In this document: piece by piece, positions 21,506 through 28,784 of the stretch | Layout: each line of letters opens with the position of its first letter | How positions within the stretch are numbered: the first letter of the stretch is position 1 | Assembly: GCF_019931145.1 (NCBI RefSeq) | Contig: NZ_JAIOUV010000005.1 | Location: 286,804 to 350,803, forward strand | Reading direction: 5' to 3' | DNA length: 64,000 nucleotides | Origin: Marinicella meishanensis | GTDB taxonomy: Bacteria > Pseudomonadota > Gammaproteobacteria > Xanthomonadales > Marinicellaceae | Program-made: the position numbers and the translations under genes | Notes under the pieces: generated by a model | Seen by the model: only the letters and a program-made list of their open reading frames with translations | Database searches by the model: none | What the model was told of the DNA's origin: nothing

Positions 21506-21772
21506 TCACTTACGGCTGCCGTAGTGAATCACCCCTGCGTGGTTGCGTGGTGGCATTTGCAAATGATAACCTTGCTCCGCCAAATTGGTTTTGACGGTGT
21601 GGATGTCTTCAGTGGCCAGCTTGTCGCGTTCGTCCAAGTTCAACTGCATGACCTGTTGACAGCCACCGAGTAATTGTTGCAGGGCCGCTGGCACAGCTTC
21701 CCAGTCATGCGTATCGGCCAGATACAGGTAAACACCGGCTTTTTTATCAGAACGCCACACAGTACAATTCAT
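21506..21772 (-). CDS. ycgL: YcgL domain-containing protein
   Basis: Small conserved gammaproteobacterial protein of unknown function. It has 88 residues and the family pattern: CTVWRSDKKAGVYLYL, VPAALQQLLGG, VMQLNLDERDKLA and LAEQGYHLQMPP. ATG at 21772 with GAGG seven bases upstream. It follows the 47-residue Cys-rich gene by nine bases, so the two probably form an operon. Confidence 0.9.
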   Translation of the reverse strand: MNCTVWRSDKKAGVYLYLADTHDWEAVPAALQQLLGGCQQVMQLNLDERDKLATEDIHTVKTNLAEQGYHLQMPPRNHAGVIHYGSRK

Positions 21773-21781
21773 CAACTGACC

Positions 21782-21925
21782 TCATTCATCCGCTGGGGTT
21801 TGCTTGGGAGAATTTTCTGGGTCCTTGGGTTTGGCTTGATTACCGATCACGGTTTTCAGCGGACACACTTTTAAGATGGGGCATTTTTCACAGCCTGCCA
21901 CCAAGGCATATGGACATAAGGTCAT
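21782..21925 (-). CDS. Cys-rich 47-residue protein upstream of ycgL
   Basis: A short frame reads MTLCPYALVAGCEKCPILKV, then CPLKTVIGNQ and a hydrophilic tail ending PADE. The four cysteines (C4, C12, C15, C21) are arranged C-x7-C-x2-C-x5-C, suggesting a metal site. GGGAG lies about six bases before the ATG, and ycgL follows at once. I recall similar short proteins in other gammaproteobacteria but no assigned function. The Shine-Dalgarno site, the Cys pattern and the operon placement together make it likely to be a real gene. Confidence 0.7.
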   Translation of the reverse strand: MTLCPYALVAGCEKCPILKVCPLKTVIGNQAKPKDPENSPKQTPADE

Positions 21926-21979
21926 CAACAACTCCCATGAAAGACACAGAGCTGCTGATTTTACCTGATTTGCCCAGGT

Positions 21980-22303
21980 TTATCGAACCCCGGTGATGCG
22001 ACAAGACTGCAGTTCTGGGTGGGTGTCTAAGATGGTGAACTCACCATTACCCATATCGGCCTTCAATTGGCGCACGCCACTGGTCAAGAAATACGTGACT
22101 TCGATGTTGCCTTCGGTTTTCAAATATGAATTCCAACGATCGCCTGGTTGGCGACACACCACTTCACAACCAGACTTGGCATCACAAACGATGGTTTCAT
22201 GATGAATCAAATCATTCACCGGCGGTTGCGGGCTTGGTTCCTGCTCATGAGCCAGCGCCATGCTGCTCATCATCAAACCACTCAATACAATTAACTTTTT
22301 CAT
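21980..22303 (-). CDS. Secreted or periplasmic protein of unknown function
   Basis: With the ATG at 22303 the protein has 107 residues and a clear signal peptide: MKKLIVLSGLMMSSMALA followed by HEQEPSPQPP. The mature part holds four cysteines (in ETIVCDAKSGCEVVC and QSCRITG), which could form two disulfides. It also has a WNSYLKTEGNIEVTYFLT strand-like region. The Shine-Dalgarno site is weak. The frame is open to 22366 but that would bury the signal peptide. It is a single gene on the minus strand; no family recognised. Confidence 0.7.
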   Translation of the reverse strand: MKKLIVLSGLMMSSMALAHEQEPSPQPPVNDLIHHETIVCDAKSGCEVVCRQPGDRWNSYLKTEGNIEVTYFLTSGVRQLKADMGNGEFTILDTHPELQSCRITGVR

Positions 22304-22408
22304 CTCACAGCTACCATAATAGATCAAACATGCTTCCATTCTATAGGCAAGGCATGAACCAACCATTAACGCCGATCATGGAGAATTGTGAAACAGTTCT
22401 CAGTGGTG

Positions 22409-23770
22409 TCAGGGTGTTTGTTTGAGGTTGGCCGCCACCCCGATGATGACCTGGGCACTTTGCTCCACAGCTGGGCGATCGGTTTGCCAATTGCACACAC
22501 TGATGCGCATGGCCAGCCGGTCACGCCAGATGGTTTGACCGACCCAACAAGTCCCCTCTTTTTGCACCGCATCCAAGATGGCCAGATTGATGGCTTCGTC
22601 ACCAAAACTCACCACCACTTGATTCAGCACCACATCATTGAGGACTTCGTGGCCGGCTTGCACCAACAACTCAGCAAAGTAACGGGCACAATCACAACAG
22701 CGTTCGACCAATTCAGCCACGCCTGACCGCCCCAAATACCGCAGCACCGCATAGACATCAACTCCCCTGGCTTTGCGGGACAATTCGGGGGTGTAATCGG
22801 ATGGGTTGCGCCCTGCATTTTCGGTCGGCAAGTAAGACGCGGTGATGGCCATGGCTGCTTTCAGGGCGTGTTCATTTTTCACAAATGCCAGACCAGAATC
22901 ATACGGCACATTGAGCCATTTGTGGGCATCGGTGGCCCATGAGTCAGCCAGCTCCAATCCAGATCCCAAGTGACGGTACTTGGCAGAGGCCATGGCCCAC
23001 AAGCCAAACGCACCGTCCACATGCACCCAGGCATTTTTACCCGCCGCCAGCTGACAAATTTTACCCACCGGATCAAAAGCGCCGGAATTGATGTTCCCTG
23101 CTTGGGTGATGATGATGGTGTTGCCCTCAATGGCGGGCATTTGATCCACCCGCATGCGGCCCTGATCATCGGTGGGCACTTTGGTGACCCGATTGCGGCC
23201 CAAGCCCAGCATGGCCAGTGACTTATAGACCGTGGGATGTGATTCGGCTGAAATGATGATGTGTAAATCAGGCGCCCCAATCAAACCATCGGCTTCCACA
23301 TCCCAACCAGCCCGCGCAAACACTTGATTGCGGGCAGCGGCCAAAGCCGTGAAATTCGCCACCGTGGCACCGGTCACAAAGGCGGTGGCACTGCTCGCGG
23401 GCAAGCCCAACAACTCCAGCATCCAGCGGGCCGAGACTTTTTCCAGCATGGCCACCCCAGGGGTGGTTTTTTCCAATCCCGTGTTTTGATCCCAGGCGGT
23501 GCCCAACCAACTGGAGGCCACACTGACGGGATAGGCGCCACCAATGACAAAGCCAAAGAACCGCGGCGATCCCATTTTCATGGTGGCCGGCGACACCCAT
23601 TGATGCAACTCATGCAACACCTCACTGGCCGCCATGCCCTGCTCGGCCAAAGGCACATCCAAGTGTGCCAGGTTTTCGCGGTCTTGGTCACTGACCTGAA
23701 TCGCTGCGTGGTTGGCCATGTGGATAAATTCGGTGGCATAGGTGAATGCCTGTTGATACAGTTCTTTCAT
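22409..23770 (-). CDS. Pyridoxal-phosphate-dependent group II decarboxylase family protein
   Basis: PLP enzyme of the aromatic-amino-acid / glutamate / aspartate decarboxylase fold. The PLP lysine is in SWATDAHKWLNVPYDSG, preceded by AWVHVDGAFGLWAM. SAESHPTVYKSLAMLGLGR and FVTGATVANFTALAAAR are also typical. The start is set at the ATG 23770, next to the regulator stop, giving 453 residues. The frame continues inside the upstream gene to 23833. It probably forms an operon with the XRE-type regulator. The substrate (aromatic amino acid, 2,4-diaminobutyrate or other) cannot be decided from the motifs. Confidence 0.85.
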   Translation of the reverse strand: MKELYQQAFTYATEFIHMANHAAIQVSDQDRENLAHLDVPLAEQGMAASEVLHELHQWVSPATMKMGSPRFFGFVIGGAYPVSVASSWLGTAWDQNTGLEKTTPGVAMLEKVSARWMLELLGLPASSATAFVTGATVANFTALAAARNQVFARAGWDVEADGLIGAPDLHIIISAESHPTVYKSLAMLGLGRNRVTKVPTDDQGRMRVDQMPAIEGNTIIITQAGNINSGAFDPVGKICQLAAGKNAWVHVDGAFGLWAMASAKYRHLGSGLELADSWATDAHKWLNVPYDSGLAFVKNEHALKAAMAITASYLPTENAGRNPSDYTPELSRKARGVDVYAVLRYLGRSGVAELVERCCDCARYFAELLVQAGHEVLNDVVLNQVVVSFGDEAINLAILDAVQKEGTCWVGQTIWRDRLAMRISVCNWQTDRPAVEQSAQVIIGVAANLKQTP

Positions 23771-23772
23771 GA

Positions 23773-24528
23773 TCACGTGTAAATTTTGAGGTTTTGGTAG
23801 CGCCGCAAATCGGCAAACAACTTCATTTCCCAAGGCCGCATGCCGATCAACAGTGTGGTGCCGTGCCGTTGTTCCATTTTCAGGTGCTGGTCTTGTTCTG
23901 ATAACAAGGTGAATTGTTGCTTGAGTCGGTTGATGTGTTTCTGCATGGCCTCATTGGACGCCTTGCTGAGCATGCCATTGGCCAACAAGCGGATTTCACC
24001 TGGCCCGACAAATTGGCTTTGCCAAAAATCATTTTGGATGTGTTGCTCGAAAAACCGTTGGATGGGGCCATTTTCAATCCAATGAAAATTGGGCGAAACC
24101 TTCAGTTTGATGACGTTGTTGGGCTTCAGTTCAAGCAAATCTGTTTGTTCCAGTTGCAACAACATGCTGATCAATTCAGGCTTTTCGATTTGATAGGTCT
24201 GGTGAATTTCGTCGAACGACCAATGGTTACAGACACAAACCGTGACCAGCAGGTATTTCACATCAGAAACCATCAACTGTTCTTGCGCCTCGGTCAATTG
24301 CACCAGGTCATTGGTCTGATTGCTGATCACCTGCAACAAGTCCACTAACTCCATGTCCATCAACTCACACACCTTGATCAACCGATCCAAACTGATGTGC
24401 CCCTGTGAAAATGACCGTTTGACGCTGGATTCTGACAATTCCAGGTGCTTGGCCACTTGCGCATAATTGATTTTGTGTTGTTTCAGCAAGCCTTTGACCG
24501 CCTGCAAGATGGTTTGGATTTGCGACAT
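23773..24528 (-). CDS. XRE-family helix-turn-helix transcriptional regulator
   Basis: The N-terminus is a lambda-repressor-type HTH (about residues 10-65): KINYAQVAKHLELSESSVKRSF, then ISLDRLIKVCELMDMEL. The remaining ~185 residues show no recognised ligand domain; they contain a SFDEIHQTYQIEKPELISML region that could be a second winged-helix-like segment. The ATG at 24528 gives 251 residues. Its own -10 (TATAAT, 24560-24565) and the divergent promoter at 24585-24613 share one short region. Autoregulation, or control of the neighbouring lipoprotein gene, is possible but only inferred. Confidence 0.82.
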   Translation of the reverse strand: MSQIQTILQAVKGLLKQHKINYAQVAKHLELSESSVKRSFSQGHISLDRLIKVCELMDMELVDLLQVISNQTNDLVQLTEAQEQLMVSDVKYLLVTVCVCNHWSFDEIHQTYQIEKPELISMLLQLEQTDLLELKPNNVIKLKVSPNFHWIENGPIQRFFEQHIQNDFWQSQFVGPGEIRLLANGMLSKASNEAMQKHINRLKQQFTLLSEQDQHLKMEQRHGTTLLIGMRPWEMKLFADLRRYQNLKIYT

Positions 24529-24559
24529 GAAAGTCTCGCTATGTTGAACTTCGGTGTCG

Positions 24560-24565
24560 ATTATA
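24560..24565 (-). promoter_or_regulatory. -10 element of the XRE regulator gene
   Basis: A perfect TATAAT on the minus strand lies 31 bases before the ATG at 24528. No clear -35 was found, which would fit an activated or weak promoter. Confidence 0.45.
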
Positions 24566-24584
24566 GCGCCAATGCCACCACAAG

Positions 24585-24613
24585 CTGGCAATTTTTGGCA
24601 CCCAATCTATATT
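24585..24613 (+). promoter_or_regulatory. sigma-70 promoter of the rhombosortase cassette
   Basis: CTGGCA (24585-24590) and TATATT (24608-24613) are spaced by 17 bases, with the expected transcription start near 24620. The first gene begins at 24642. Confidence 0.55.
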
Positions 24614-24641
24614 GAAGGCCACGTTTAACCGAGGATTTAAA

Positions 24642-25457
24642 ATGCGTCAGATGAGCTTGTTAATCGTCACCCTGATCTTGTCGTCTTGTTCGATATTTGG
24701 ACCCGAGCGGGTGCGGCATGAAAAAACCACCAGTCTGGTGAACTTCTTGTATCCCGACGGCAACATACCCAAAGACATCAGGTCCCCCACTTTGCGCCTG
24801 CCATTGCGGGTTGGTCTGGCCTATGTACCCACCCAAGGCGGCGGCCGGGCCATCGATCCACGCCTGAAATTGGAACTGCTGAATGCCATCAAACAAGAGT
24901 TTTCCAGTCGCCATTACATCCAAGACATCCAAATCATCCCGCAAATGTATTTGAGTCATCGTGGCAGTGGCGATCAACTGCAGCAAATCAAGCAACTGTA
25001 TCAATTGGATGTGATGGCCCTGGTCTCCTATGATCAAATCGTCAATCGCCAAGACAATTTGTTGTCGGTGACTTATTTGACCATCGTGGGCAGCTACCTG
25101 TTTCCAGGTACACAGTTTGATGTCAGTACCTTGATTGACATGGCCTTGATTGACCTGGACACCAAACGCTTGTTATTCCGGGCGGCTGGCACCCAAGGGT
25201 CCAGCGGTGGTGGCGCCGAGGCCTATGCCGCCAACCAATACAGCAAACACCAAAACCGAGACTTTGCCGCCGCCATGACCATGCTCAGTGGCAACTTGAA
25301 TCAAGCATTGTATCTGTTTGAAGAACGGTTACGGGCCAAAGACCCCAACGACGACATCAAAGTGGAGGCCAGACCCGGCTACTCCATGGCCATAGACCGC
25401 TGGATGTTGCTGTTGTTATTGGGCTTGTGTTGGGCCCGTTGCCGGACCAGTGGGTGA
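24642..25457 (+). CDS. Rhombotarget lipoprotein (putative rhombosortase substrate)
   Basis: The N-terminus is a lipoprotein signal ending ILSSC. The start of the mature part, HEKTTSLVNFLYPDG, matches the rhombotarget lipoprotein family known to lie next to rhombosortase genes. The last ~25 residues form a sorting-signal-like tail: a charged segment, then WMLLLLLGLCWA, then arginines. A clean Gly-Gly pair is not seen before it. The ATG at 24642 has GAGG seven bases upstream, giving 271 residues. Its stop overlaps the rhombosortase ATG as TGATG. Predicted role: an outer-envelope lipoprotein trimmed at its C-terminus by the neighbour. Family call is from memory. Confidence 0.78.
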   Translation: MRQMSLLIVTLILSSCSIFGPERVRHEKTTSLVNFLYPDGNIPKDIRSPTLRLPLRVGLAYVPTQGGGRAIDPRLKLELLNAIKQEFSSRHYIQDIQIIPQMYLSHRGSGDQLQQIKQLYQLDVMALVSYDQIVNRQDNLLSVTYLTIVGSYLFPGTQFDVSTLIDMALIDLDTKRLLFRAAGTQGSSGGGAEAYAANQYSKHQNRDFAAAMTMLSGNLNQALYLFEERLRAKDPNDDIKVEARPGYSMAIDRWMLLLLLGLCWARCRTSG

Positions 25458-26053
25458 TGTCGGCAACCAGGGAATACAGTCACTGGCCATGGTTTGGCCT
25501 GGTGGCTGCCACTTTGACCTTGGTCGCAGTTCGCTTTGGCCTGCCATCCCCAGACACGGCCTACTTGAACGGCAATGAATCACCCATCCACACCCTGTTG
25601 ACCACCCATTTGAGTCACCACAGCTGGCAGCATTTGAGCAGCAATGTGGTGGCCATGGGGTTGTTGTTGTATTTGTTCCCGGTGCGCATCAGCCATTGGC
25701 TGCTGGGGTTTTGGCTCACGGTAGTGGCCACGGCTGCTGTTGTTAAATGGCATGGCATTGAAGCCTATTTGGGTTTTTCCGCCATGTTATACGTCATCCC
25801 TGGCTGTTATGTGTTGAACCTGATGCTACGCCAGCAATGGTGGGTTTGTGGGGTGATGCTGTTGATTTTGCTGACCCACCTGCAAGTCAGTTCACCCCTT
25901 CGCGCCACCGCGCCTGAAGTGTGGATGCCAATGGGCATCGCGCATTGGATTGGTTTCATGGCAGGATTGATGAGCAGCCTGATCTGTGTTCAAATAAAGA
26001 CCATGCGAAACCAGAAACAGTCACCAAAGCCATGTCACGAAAACTCGTCTTGA
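25457..26053 (+). CDS. Rhombosortase (rhomboid-family intramembrane serine protease)
   Basis: A 198-residue multi-helix protein. The rhomboid signature HSWQHLSSN (H59-x3-N63) lies before a hydrophobic segment. The nucleophile is S108 in AYLGFSAMLY, and the partner histidine is H163 in MGIAHWIGFMAG. Rhombosortases cleave C-terminal Gly-Gly-CTERM-like signals in the inner membrane so that the target can be released. The ATG at 25457 is coupled to the upstream stop. A TTG-start extension to 25427 is possible but unlikely. The central GFSA in place of the more usual GLSG/GxSG is a notable variation. The neighbouring target lipoprotein supports the call. Confidence 0.82.
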   Translation: MSATREYSHWPWFGLVAATLTLVAVRFGLPSPDTAYLNGNESPIHTLLTTHLSHHSWQHLSSNVVAMGLLLYLFPVRISHWLLGFWLTVVATAAVVKWHGIEAYLGFSAMLYVIPGCYVLNLMLRQQWWVCGVMLLILLTHLQVSSPLRATAPEVWMPMGIAHWIGFMAGLMSSLICVQIKTMRNQKQSPKPCHENSS

Positions 26054-26661
26054 TTTTGGCCCTGGGCATGATCACCAACGGTGCCAAGTCGCTGACCGCC
26101 GAAGATTGCGGCAACGATCCACTGGCCCGCCAATTGGCCCAGCTGATCCAAGCCCACCCACAACAACAGCGTCAAACCATACAGTGCAGCGCCAAATTGA
26201 GTGCCATTGCCGCCATCAAAGCCGGGCACATCCACGCCAATGAGGACATCTGGCACCATGCCGGTCGCATGGCACCGAATCAATTATTGCGACATCATGG
26301 CTTTCAATTGCCACCCACATACCCCATGTTTGGCAATCAAGTGGAGGCCTTGGCCGGCGGCGAAGAAACGGTGCAACAGGTGTTAACTGATTTTTTGAAC
26401 AGCAAGCCTCACCGCATGTTGTTGCTGGGTGAAGATGCCTTCTTTCGCGAACAAGACCAAATCGGTGTGGCTTATCTGAACGACCCAGCCACCAACCACC
26501 AACATTATTGGGTGGTGATCATTGCCACAGAGAAGAAAAATTCCGTGAAACAAGATCCGGTGATTGAGGTCGAACCACCGGTCATCAGCAAGAAAAAACG
26601 CAAACGCGGCGAAATCAGAGAACGGCATTACCGCAATCGGGTGAAACGGCAATGGAATTGA
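26032..26661 (+). CDS. CAP (SCP/PR1)-domain secreted protein
   Basis: With the ATG at 26032 the protein has 209 residues and a signal peptide (MSRKLVLILALGMITNGAKS). A CAP-like domain follows: CSAKLSAIAAIKAGHIHAN, then FLNSKPHRMLLLGEDAFFREQDQIGVAYLN, then YWVVIIA. The C-terminal ~40 residues are highly basic (KKKRKRGEIRERHYRNRVKR). It overlaps the rhombosortase end by 22 bp, so it belongs to the same transcript. It lacks a C-terminal membrane tail, so it is not an obvious sorting substrate. Function is unknown; CAP proteins are often extracellular. Confidence 0.72.
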   Translation: MSRKLVLILALGMITNGAKSLTAEDCGNDPLARQLAQLIQAHPQQQRQTIQCSAKLSAIAAIKAGHIHANEDIWHHAGRMAPNQLLRHHGFQLPPTYPMFGNQVEALAGGEETVQQVLTDFLNSKPHRMLLLGEDAFFREQDQIGVAYLNDPATNHQHYWVVIIATEKKNSVKQDPVIEVEPPVISKKKRKRGEIRERHYRNRVKRQWN

Positions 26662-26685
26662 TCCAGGCCATTACTGCGGCTTGAC

Positions 26686-27147
26686 TCATAACAGATTCGG
26701 ATAATTCAAATCAGCCAAAGCCTTGTACAGCACGATGGCCGCGGTGTTGGACAGGTTCAAACTGCGACTGTCGGGGCGCATCGGCACCCGGATGTTATGG
26801 ATGGCGGGGTTGTTGAGCACGTCATCGGGCAAGCCCCTGGTTTCTGGGCCAAACAGCAAGCAATCGCCTGCAGCAAAAGTCACCGTTTGCATGTAATCAG
26901 TGGCTTTGGTGGTCAATGCATACACCCTTGGAAACTCAGCTTGTTCCATGAATTGGGCGAAATCTGCATATTGTTTCACCTCGGCCCACTCGTGATAATC
27001 CAAACCGGCCCGTCTGAGGGCTTTGACTTCCATATCGAAACCCAGTGGATGGATCAAATGCAATTGCGCCCCGGTGTTGGCGCACAATCTGATGATGTTG
27101 CCGGTGTTGGGCGGAATTTCAGGTTGGTACAATGCGATGTGCAGCAT
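26686..27147 (-). CDS. trmL: tRNA (cytidine(34)-2'-O)-methyltransferase TrmL
   Basis: SPOUT methyltransferase that modifies the wobble base of leucine tRNAs. It has 153 residues, starting MLHIALYQPEIPPNTGNIIR. The S-adenosylmethionine knot is seen as LLFGPETRGLP, then the C-terminal MRPDSRSLNLSNTAAIVLYKAL. It is convergent with the CAP gene and divergent from ubiA. Confidence 0.95.
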   Translation of the reverse strand: MLHIALYQPEIPPNTGNIIRLCANTGAQLHLIHPLGFDMEVKALRRAGLDYHEWAEVKQYADFAQFMEQAEFPRVYALTTKATDYMQTVTFAAGDCLLFGPETRGLPDDVLNNPAIHNIRVPMRPDSRSLNLSNTAAIVLYKALADLNYPNLL

Positions 27148-27200
27148 AGGCTTATCAGCAAAAAGTACTTATTTTAGCTGAATCACCTGCGCCATGACAG

Positions 27201-27230
27201 CTGACATGGGATGAGATTTCCAGATAGAAT
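27201..27230 (+). promoter_or_regulatory. sigma-70 promoter of ubiA
   Basis: CTGACA (27201-27206) and TAGAAT (27225-27230) are separated by 18 bases; the start of transcription would be near 27237, about 26 bases before the ATG. Confidence 0.6.
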
Positions 27231-27262
27231 AGGCATCCAAATCCAAGCATAATTTCTCAGTC

Positions 27263-28120
27263 ATGAATTCAATCAGACCTTATTTGTTGTTGATGAGGAT
27301 GGACCGCCCAATCGGCACCCTGTTGCTGTTGTGGCCCACTTGGTGGGCCTTGTGGTCAGCCAGCGATGGTCACCCCGATTTCAACACATTCTTGATCTTC
27401 ACCCTGGGTGTTTTCCTCATGCGGTCGGCCGGTTGTGTGGTCAACGACATTGCCGACCGCAAATATGATGGACAGGTCAAACGCACCCAACACCGCCCAT
27501 TGGCCCAACAACAGCTGTCGGTCAATAGTGCCTGGGTCCTGTTTGTGGCATTGATGCTGGGGGCGGCGATGTTGCTGTTGTTTTTACAACAACTGACCGT
27601 GCTGCTGGCCATGGTGGCGGCCTTCTTCGCCATCACCTATCCGTTGATGAAACGGCTCACCTATTTACCGCAAGTTTATCTCGGCATCGCGTTTTCCTTT
27701 TCGATCCCCATGGCCTATGCCGAAGTCACCGGCACCATCCCCCAATTGGCCTGGTTGCTGTTTGTGGCCAACATTTTATGGACCACCGCCTATGACACCA
27801 TTTATGCCATGGTTGACCGCCGCGATGATTTGAAAATCGGGGTCAAGTCCACCGCCATCCTGTTTGGCGATCTGGACCGGGTGATCATTGGCATCATCCA
27901 GTTGATGATGGTTTTGGCCTTGTTTTTGTTTGGCAAACAAGCCGAATTCTCTTTGCCCTATTTTCTGGCCGTGATCACGGTGCTTTGGATGTTTGTCTAC
28001 CAGCAGTTTTTGATCCTCAGTCGCCAAGAAGACCGCTGTTTCAAAGCATTCCTCCACAACAACTGGGTGGGACTGGTGATTTTCAGCGGAATTTTGCTGC
28101 ATTTTCTCTTGAAATCCTGA
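27263..28120 (+). CDS. ubiA: 4-hydroxybenzoate octaprenyltransferase
   Basis: Membrane enzyme that attaches the polyprenyl tail to 4-hydroxybenzoate in ubiquinone synthesis. It has 285 residues and about eight or nine helices. The first aspartate-rich motif is VVNDIADRKYDGQVKRTQHRPL, and the second is YAMVDRRDDLKIGVKSTAILFG. The N-terminus RMDRPIGTLLLLWPTWWAL is typical. No other ubiquinone genes are adjacent, in particular no ubiC. Confidence 0.95.
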   Translation: MNSIRPYLLLMRMDRPIGTLLLLWPTWWALWSASDGHPDFNTFLIFTLGVFLMRSAGCVVNDIADRKYDGQVKRTQHRPLAQQQLSVNSAWVLFVALMLGAAMLLLFLQQLTVLLAMVAAFFAITYPLMKRLTYLPQVYLGIAFSFSIPMAYAEVTGTIPQLAWLLFVANILWTTAYDTIYAMVDRRDDLKIGVKSTAILFGDLDRVIIGIIQLMMVLALFLFGKQAEFSLPYFLAVITVLWMFVYQQFLILSRQEDRCFKAFLHNNWVGLVIFSGILLHFLLKS

Positions 28121-28241
28121 AAGCCATTCATACATTGTCTTTGAGCTTGATCGCCGATGACGGGATCGAGCCATGACCCGACCTGGCCCTTGAGAATGGC
28201 AGGTCAATAAAAATTGAATATTGCTTAAACAGGAGAATATG

Positions 28242-28712
28242 ATGAATTTTGATTTAACCCCTTTATTCCGCACGTCCATTGGTTTTGATCGCATGGCCCA
28301 ATTGTTGGACCAGGCCAATCGCATTGACCAGGCCCCCAGCTACCCGCCTTACAACATCGAAAGCATTGACGAAAATAATTACCGCATCACCTTGGCTTTG
28401 GCCGGTTTCAGTGATCAAGATTTGGCAATCACTTCCGAACAAAACACCTTGACCGTCAAAGGCAAAAAAGACGGTGACGTCGAAGGCAAATTCATTCATC
28501 GCGGCATTGCCACCCGTTCTTTTGAACGTCGATTTCAATTGGCAGACCATGTGAATGTTAAATCAGCCAATATGGTCAATGGCTTGTTGAACATTGATCT
28601 GGAGCGTGAGATTCCAGAAGCCATGAAGCCCCGCACCATTGCCATTGGCACCGAGCAAAAAACCCTGGAACAAAAACCAGAAATTGTTAAGAGCAACAAA
28701 GACGTTGCCTGA
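28242..28712 (+). CDS. ibpA: Small heat shock protein, Hsp20 / IbpA family
   Basis: ATP-independent holdase chaperone. The protein has 156 residues. The alpha-crystallin domain covers about residues 30-125: YNIESIDENNYRITLALAGF, LTVKGKK, FIHRGIATRSFERRFQLADHV and NGLLNIDLEREIPE. The second ATG (28242) is chosen because AGGAG (28231-28235) is six bases away; the first is only three away. No clear heat-shock sigma promoter was found upstream. A strong terminator follows at 28740. Confidence 0.93.
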   Translation: MNFDLTPLFRTSIGFDRMAQLLDQANRIDQAPSYPPYNIESIDENNYRITLALAGFSDQDLAITSEQNTLTVKGKKDGDVEGKFIHRGIATRSFERRFQLADHVNVKSANMVNGLLNIDLEREIPEAMKPRTIAIGTEQKTLEQKPEIVKSNKDVA

Positions 28713-28739
28713 TCTTCGACTGATCAACAGATGAATAGA

Positions 28740-28766
28740 AAAAAGGCCTGCATTGCAGGCCTTTTT
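28740..28766. terminator. Bidirectional rho-independent terminator
   Basis: A 12-base perfect stem (AAAAAGGCCTGC / GCAGGCCTTTTT) with a three-base loop and T-runs on both strands. It separates ibpA from the convergent gene at 28785-29531. Confidence 0.92.
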
Positions 28767-28784
28767 AATTTTGTTTTTAATGGA

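Noticed and set aside
28121..28241. Heat-shock sigma-32 promoter or RNA thermometer upstream of the Hsp20 gene
   Set aside because: CTTGA-like hexamers occur (about 28146 and 28189), but no CCCCAT-like -10 is found at the right distance. No pairing partner for the AGGAG site was convincing.
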